Assembly: GCF_947490415.1 (NCBI RefSeq) | Contig: NZ_CANLGX010000001.1 | Span: forward strand, 744,001-808,000 | Length of the DNA stretch: 64,000 bases | Direction of reading: 5' to 3' | Source: an uncultured Eudoraea sp. | Lineage (GTDB): Bacteria > Bacteroidota > Bacteroidia > Flavobacteriales > Flavobacteriaceae | Shown: positions 60,096-64,000 of the stretch, piece by piece | Layout: every line of letters starts with the position of its first letter | How positions within the stretch are numbered: position 1 is the first letter of the stretch | Notes under the pieces: generated by a model | Seen by the model: the letters and a program-made list of their open reading frames with translations, nothing else | The model's database searches: none | What the model was told of the DNA's origin: nothing | Program-made: the position numbers and the translations under genes

Positions 60096-61724
60096 ATGAC
60101 TATTAAACATTTAAAATCGGCTTTTTATATAAGTCTTGTTATGGTTTTTCTTGCCGGATGCGGCAGTACGGCTTTGGTATTAACCCCGCTTGAAAATATT
60201 GATACCATGCCGCTTAAAATATCTGAACTCACAGATGAAGAGAATAAAACCTGGGGGCACGCAGATTTAATTTCGGATACCATCCCAGGGATCAGCCTAA
60301 ACAAAGCTTATGATGATATTATTAAAAATAAAAAAGGTAAAAAAGTTATCGTAGCCGTACTCGATTCAGGAATTGACCTGGATCATGAAGATCTCGATGA
60401 TGTTATCTGGACCAATAAGGATGAACGTCCCGGTAACGGTGTGGACGATGACAATAATGGCTACATTGATGACATACACGGATATAATTTTTTAGGTGAA
60501 GCTTATAATGAGCAATTAGAATATGTGAGAATCATCAAGTTTAAGATGGGCGATAATGCTATTCAGGAAAAAGCGAAAGCAGAACTACAAGAGGAGTTAT
60601 CAAAAATAAAGCAAAACAAAGAGCGCTATGAGCAGATTCTCAGTTCTGTAAAAGATGCTGATGCGGCTATAAAAAATCATTTAGGGAAATCTGAATATTC
60701 CAAAAAAGATGTTATTGCCATTAAAACAGAAGACCAGGCCTTGCTTCAGTCGGCCTCGGCAATTAAGCAGATGTATAATTTTGCTGATAGTATTCCTGAT
60801 GTTTTTAAACAACTAAACGAAGGTATCACCTATTTTACAGAACGTTTGAATTACCATTTGAATGTGGATTTTGATGGCAGGAAAATAGTAGGTGACAATC
60901 CTTATGACCTTATGGATTTGGGTTATGGTGACGGAAATCCTAAAAACAGGGTAATAAGTGAAAGTCATGGAACACATGTTGCCGGGATTATTGCTGCCGA
61001 ACGCGATAACGGGCTCGGGGTAAACGGAGTTGCGAACAATGTGGAAATAATGAGTATTCGGGCTGTGCCCAACGGTGATGAATATGATAAAGATATCGCC
61101 CTGGGAATCCGATATGCCGTTGATAATGGTGCGCAAATTATTAATGCAAGTTTTGGTAAATCCTATTCCCTGAATTCAGATTGGGTTTATGATGCAATTA
61201 AATACGCAGCAGCTAATGATGTGCTAATAGTGCATGCAGCCGGAAACGATGGCTTGGATTTGGATGACCCTAAGAATACTAATTTTCCAAATGATCAGGC
61301 CGATAACAAAGGCACTGAAATTGCAGACAACCTTATCACAATTGGTGCCCTGAATGGTAAATACGGTTCAGAAATGGTTGCTTCATTTTCTAACTACGGA
61401 AAAATGAATGTTGATGTCTTCGCGCCCGGCGGAAATATCTATTCAACAATGCCGGAAAACAATTATGAGTTTCAGGGCGGGACATCAATGGCTGCGCCAA
61501 TGGTTTCAGGAATCGCAGCACTAATTCGCTCTTATTATCCAAAACTTACGGCTTCCGAAGTAAAGCGTGTCTTAATTGAATCCGGGTTAAGTACCAGCGC
61601 TTCAGTTATTTTGGCCGGGGATACTGAAAAAACCAAACCTTTTGATCAGGCTTCTAAATCAGGGAAAATGGTCAACGCTTATAATGCCTTAATAATGGCG
61701 AGTAATATGTCTAAAAGCCTATAA
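60096..61724 (+). CDS. Subtilisin-family serine peptidase (S8), lipoprotein
   Basis: A 542-residue lipoprotein (LVMVFLAGC). The triad is intact: Asp90 in VAVLDSGIDLDHEDL, His291 in SHGTHVAGIIAAE and Ser464 in GGTSMAAPMVSG. Asp and His are 201 residues apart, far more than the usual 40-60, because of an insertion with Glu/Lys-rich helix (KEELSKIKQNKERYEQ-like, residues about 140-260) that may form a coiled coil. It is anchored to the membrane and lies just before an M1 peptidase gene (12 bases), so the two may form a peptide-degrading operon. Confidence 0.9.
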   Translation: MTIKHLKSAFYISLVMVFLAGCGSTALVLTPLENIDTMPLKISELTDEENKTWGHADLISDTIPGISLNKAYDDIIKNKKGKKVIVAVLDSGIDLDHEDLDDVIWTNKDERPGNGVDDDNNGYIDDIHGYNFLGEAYNEQLEYVRIIKFKMGDNAIQEKAKAELQEELSKIKQNKERYEQILSSVKDADAAIKNHLGKSEYSKKDVIAIKTEDQALLQSASAIKQMYNFADSIPDVFKQLNEGITYFTERLNYHLNVDFDGRKIVGDNPYDLMDLGYGDGNPKNRVISESHGTHVAGIIAAERDNGLGVNGVANNVEIMSIRAVPNGDEYDKDIALGIRYAVDNGAQIINASFGKSYSLNSDWVYDAIKYAAANDVLIVHAAGNDGLDLDDPKNTNFPNDQADNKGTEIADNLITIGALNGKYGSEMVASFSNYGKMNVDVFAPGGNIYSTMPENNYEFQGGTSMAAPMVSGIAALIRSYYPKLTASEVKRVLIESGLSTSASVILAGDTEKTKPFDQASKSGKMVNAYNALIMASNMSKSL

Positions 61725-61736
61725 TTTATATATTAA

Positions 61737-63602
61737 ATGGTTATAAAGAATAAATTTCCAAAATTCATTTTTGTCTTATTGGTTTGTGTAATGAGCCTTC
61801 AGGCGCAGACAAATCATTCCTACTGGCAACAGCATGTCGATTATAAAATGGAGGTTCTTTTCAATGTTGAAAACTACCAATATACGGGTACTCAAAGTCT
61901 GGTTTATACAAACAATTCCCCGGATGATTTAAATCGTGTGTATTTTCATATGTACTACAACGCATTTCAGCCAGGGAGCGAGATGGATATTAGATTGCAA
62001 AATATTCAGGATCCGGATGGGAGAATGTATGTAAACAGCCAAAGCCGGATTGCCAATCTCAATCCTGATGAGATTGGTTATCTAAGGGCTTCCTCACTTA
62101 CTCAGGATGGTGAAAGTGTTTCTTTTAGTCTTGAGGGTACAGTGCTTGAAGTGCAATTAGCAAAACCAATCCCTTCAGGAGGTAAAAGCACATTTGATAT
62201 GAAATTTGAGGGGCAGGTTCCCTTGCAAATAAGACGTTCTGGCAGAAATAATTCTGAAGGTGTCGCGCTTTCTATGAGCCAATGGTATCCTAAATTGGCT
62301 GAGTATGATTTTGAAGGGTGGCATGCAGACCCTTATATAGGCAGGGAATTTCACGGAGTCTGGGGTGATTTTGATGTTAAACTTACGCTGGATAAAAATT
62401 ACGTTGTAGGAGGAAGTGGCTATTTACAAAACCCTCAGGAAATTGGTCATGGCTACGAAACGCCTGGAAGTAAAGTCAAAAAATCCAGGGGTAAAACACT
62501 TACCTGGCACTTTAAAGCGCCTATGGTACATGATTTTATGTGGGCTGCCGACCCTGAATATATCCATGATTCACTAAAGATGGAAAATGGGCCTACCTTA
62601 CATTTCTTTTATAAGAACAAACCGGAGCTTCTTGAAAACTGGAAAAATTTACAGCCAAAGACTGCCGAAGCCATGGCCTTTTTTAATGAAAATATTGGCC
62701 CCTATCCCTATGATCAATATTCAGTGATTCAGGGTGGAGATGGCGGTATGGAATATGCTATGAGCACGCTTATTACCGGAGAGCGAAAATTTGAAAGCCT
62801 GGTAGGTGTTATGATTCATGAATTAGCACACTCCTGGTTTCAACATGTATTGGCTACCAATGAATTAAAACATGCATGGATGGACGAAGGTTTTACTCAG
62901 TTTATTTCGAGTTTATGCATGAATGAAGTGATGAATCAGGAGAAAGACAATCCGTTTGAAAATACGTATAGCAGCTACTTTTCCCTGGTACAATCAGGGA
63001 AAGAGCAACCCCAGACAACTCATTCCGACAGATATAAGCTTAATACAGCCTATGGTATTTCTGCTTATAATAAAGGATCCATATTTTTATCGCAATTAGG
63101 CTATGTCATAGGCCAGGATAAGTTAATGGAATCACTCAGGTCTTATTATGATAATTTCAAGTTTAAACATCCTATCCCAAACGATATCAAAAGAACGGCT
63201 GAGAAGGTATCCGGGATAGAGTTAGACTGGTATCTTTTGGATTGGACAGAAACCACAAATACTATTGATTATGGTATTAAAGAAGTTCAAGCTGAAGGCA
63301 ATAAAACCAAGATTATTCTGGAAAGAATAGGTCTTATGCCAATGCCCATTGATATTCTACTGGTTTATGAAGACGGAACGAGAGAAACTTTTTATACTCC
63401 ATTACGTATTATGAGAGGGCAAAAAGATAATCCTTATCCAAATATTGAGAGAACAATTTTACCAGATTGGCCATGGGCTTATCCTGTATTTGAATTTGTT
63501 ATTGATAAACCTGTCAGTGCCATCAAAGCGGTAGTAATTGACCCGTCACAGCTAATGGCTGATATTAACCTTGAAAACAATATTTGGCAAGCTTCTGAGT
63601 AA
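61737..63602 (+). CDS. M1-family metallopeptidase
   Basis: A 621-residue secreted peptidase (FIFVLLVCVMSLQAQ signal). Zinc centre: HELAHSWFQHV (HExxH) with the third ligand in WMDEGFTQF; the substrate-anchoring GGMEYA motif appears as DGGMEYAMSTL. The N-terminal beta domain (YQYTGTQSLVYTNNSPDDLN) is family-typical and the C-terminus is a beta-rich tail. Likely an aminopeptidase in the periplasm. Confidence 0.92.
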   Translation: MVIKNKFPKFIFVLLVCVMSLQAQTNHSYWQQHVDYKMEVLFNVENYQYTGTQSLVYTNNSPDDLNRVYFHMYYNAFQPGSEMDIRLQNIQDPDGRMYVNSQSRIANLNPDEIGYLRASSLTQDGESVSFSLEGTVLEVQLAKPIPSGGKSTFDMKFEGQVPLQIRRSGRNNSEGVALSMSQWYPKLAEYDFEGWHADPYIGREFHGVWGDFDVKLTLDKNYVVGGSGYLQNPQEIGHGYETPGSKVKKSRGKTLTWHFKAPMVHDFMWAADPEYIHDSLKMENGPTLHFFYKNKPELLENWKNLQPKTAEAMAFFNENIGPYPYDQYSVIQGGDGGMEYAMSTLITGERKFESLVGVMIHELAHSWFQHVLATNELKHAWMDEGFTQFISSLCMNEVMNQEKDNPFENTYSSYFSLVQSGKEQPQTTHSDRYKLNTAYGISAYNKGSIFLSQLGYVIGQDKLMESLRSYYDNFKFKHPIPNDIKRTAEKVSGIELDWYLLDWTETTNTIDYGIKEVQAEGNKTKIILERIGLMPMPIDILLVYEDGTRETFYTPLRIMRGQKDNPYPNIERTILPDWPWAYPVFEFVIDKPVSAIKAVVIDPSQLMADINLENNIWQASE

Positions 63603-63640
63603 TTGTGTTTACCTGGCAGGAGAATACGTATAAAAAGGAT

Positions 63641-64000
63641 TTAGTTTTTATACCAAAAGGTATCTTTATACATTTCATTTTTCGCGGTCCGCTCCCGATT
63701 ATTTAAAAGTAAATGTGTTTGATCAACCATCCTGTTCCTATACCCCAGAAGGTGAAAAAAGGGTTTACTAAAGAACCTGGCTATTTTTAAATTGACCTTA
63801 AGCTTATCGCGAGCCTCATTTGACCATGAAACTCCCGGAAGTAATGCCAGAAAAGAATCAAATTTTATTCTGCGCAAAAATGCCGAAAATGATAATATCC
63901 ATCCGGGTATTCTGCGAATAAGAAAAAAGCCCTCTTCACCCTGAACCTGATAAAGAGGCATGAAAACTATAGTGTCTTTATACGCGGCAATCTCTTCTCC
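63641..64000 (-). CDS. Aspartoacylase/succinylglutamate desuccinylase-like protein, partial
   Basis: The reading frame is open past position 63961 to the window edge (EEIAAYKDTIVFMPLYQVQG), so the ATG at 63961 is internal and the gene starts outside. The visible 120 C-terminal residues match the end of the M14-type AstE/AspA family as far as I can judge (IVFMPLYQVQGEEGFFLIRR), followed by a basic tail LKIARFFSKPFFHLLGYRNR. The zinc site is not in view. Assignment moderate. Confidence 0.5.
   Translation of the reverse strand, partial: GEEIAAYKDTIVFMPLYQVQGEEGFFLIRRIPGWILSFSAFLRRIKFDSFLALLPGVSWSNEARDKLKVNLKIARFFSKPFFHLLGYRNRMVDQTHLLLNNRERTAKNEMYKDTFWYKN

Overview
The window looks like a chromosome segment from a marine-type member of the Flavobacteriaceae (Bacteroidota). 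It is AT-rich, with Bacteroidota-style promoter boxes (TAnnTTTG-like), many lipoproteins, Bacteroidota regulatory-plug outer-membrane receptors, and thirteen full-length copies of a membrane protein family I recognise as DUF6090. No species can be named from sequence alone.

Two halves differ sharply. Positions 1 to about 41,250 are accessory DNA. Positions about 41,600 to 64,000 are ordinary core genome: mce, rbfA, an FtsX-type permease, dusB, an outer-membrane barrel protein, peptidases, lepA, a glycoside hydrolase, an antiporter, an amino-acid permease, a lactonase and others.

The accessory half has two overlapping layers. First, from 1 to about 26,800, single genes, nearly all on the + strand, are separated by long imperfect palindromes (about 50-160 bp, plus a 23 bp remnant). 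These start right after a stop codon with ...AACAA... and end with a GTTR... core. For six cassettes the bases after GTT at the cassette start are complementary to the bases before AAC at its own end (for example GTTGTATGC / GCATACAAC). That is the logic of integron attC sites, but no integron integrase is visible, so I read this as an integrase-less, integron-like cassette array. Cargo includes an L-asparaginase, an alpha/beta hydrolase, a gluzincin-like protein, a SnoaL-like protein, a gamma-glutamyltransferase and a sulfur-relay operon with an AraC regulator.

Second, from 7 to 40 kb, the DUF6090 genes share a conserved promoter and membrane-anchor 5' module but have divergent periplasmic domains. 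Most are preceded by an antisense fragment of the 3' end of one tyrosine recombinase gene, whose only intact copy lies at 39,742-40,956. The same 5' module is fused in frame to a PQQ dehydrogenase (27,037) and to an unrelated small protein (30,351), so the module appears to be swapped between genes.

The intact recombinase is followed by a CAU-anticodon tRNA gene (41,175-41,248, minus strand). Copies of the tRNA 3' end, each preceded by its terminator hairpin, recur near 2,497 and 32,200. I infer tandem integrations at the tRNA 3' end, with 2,497-41,174 as a composite island. The left boundary cuts off a DUF1080 cassette gene. A small GC-rich palindrome has also invaded one DUF6090 reading frame and a tRNA relic.
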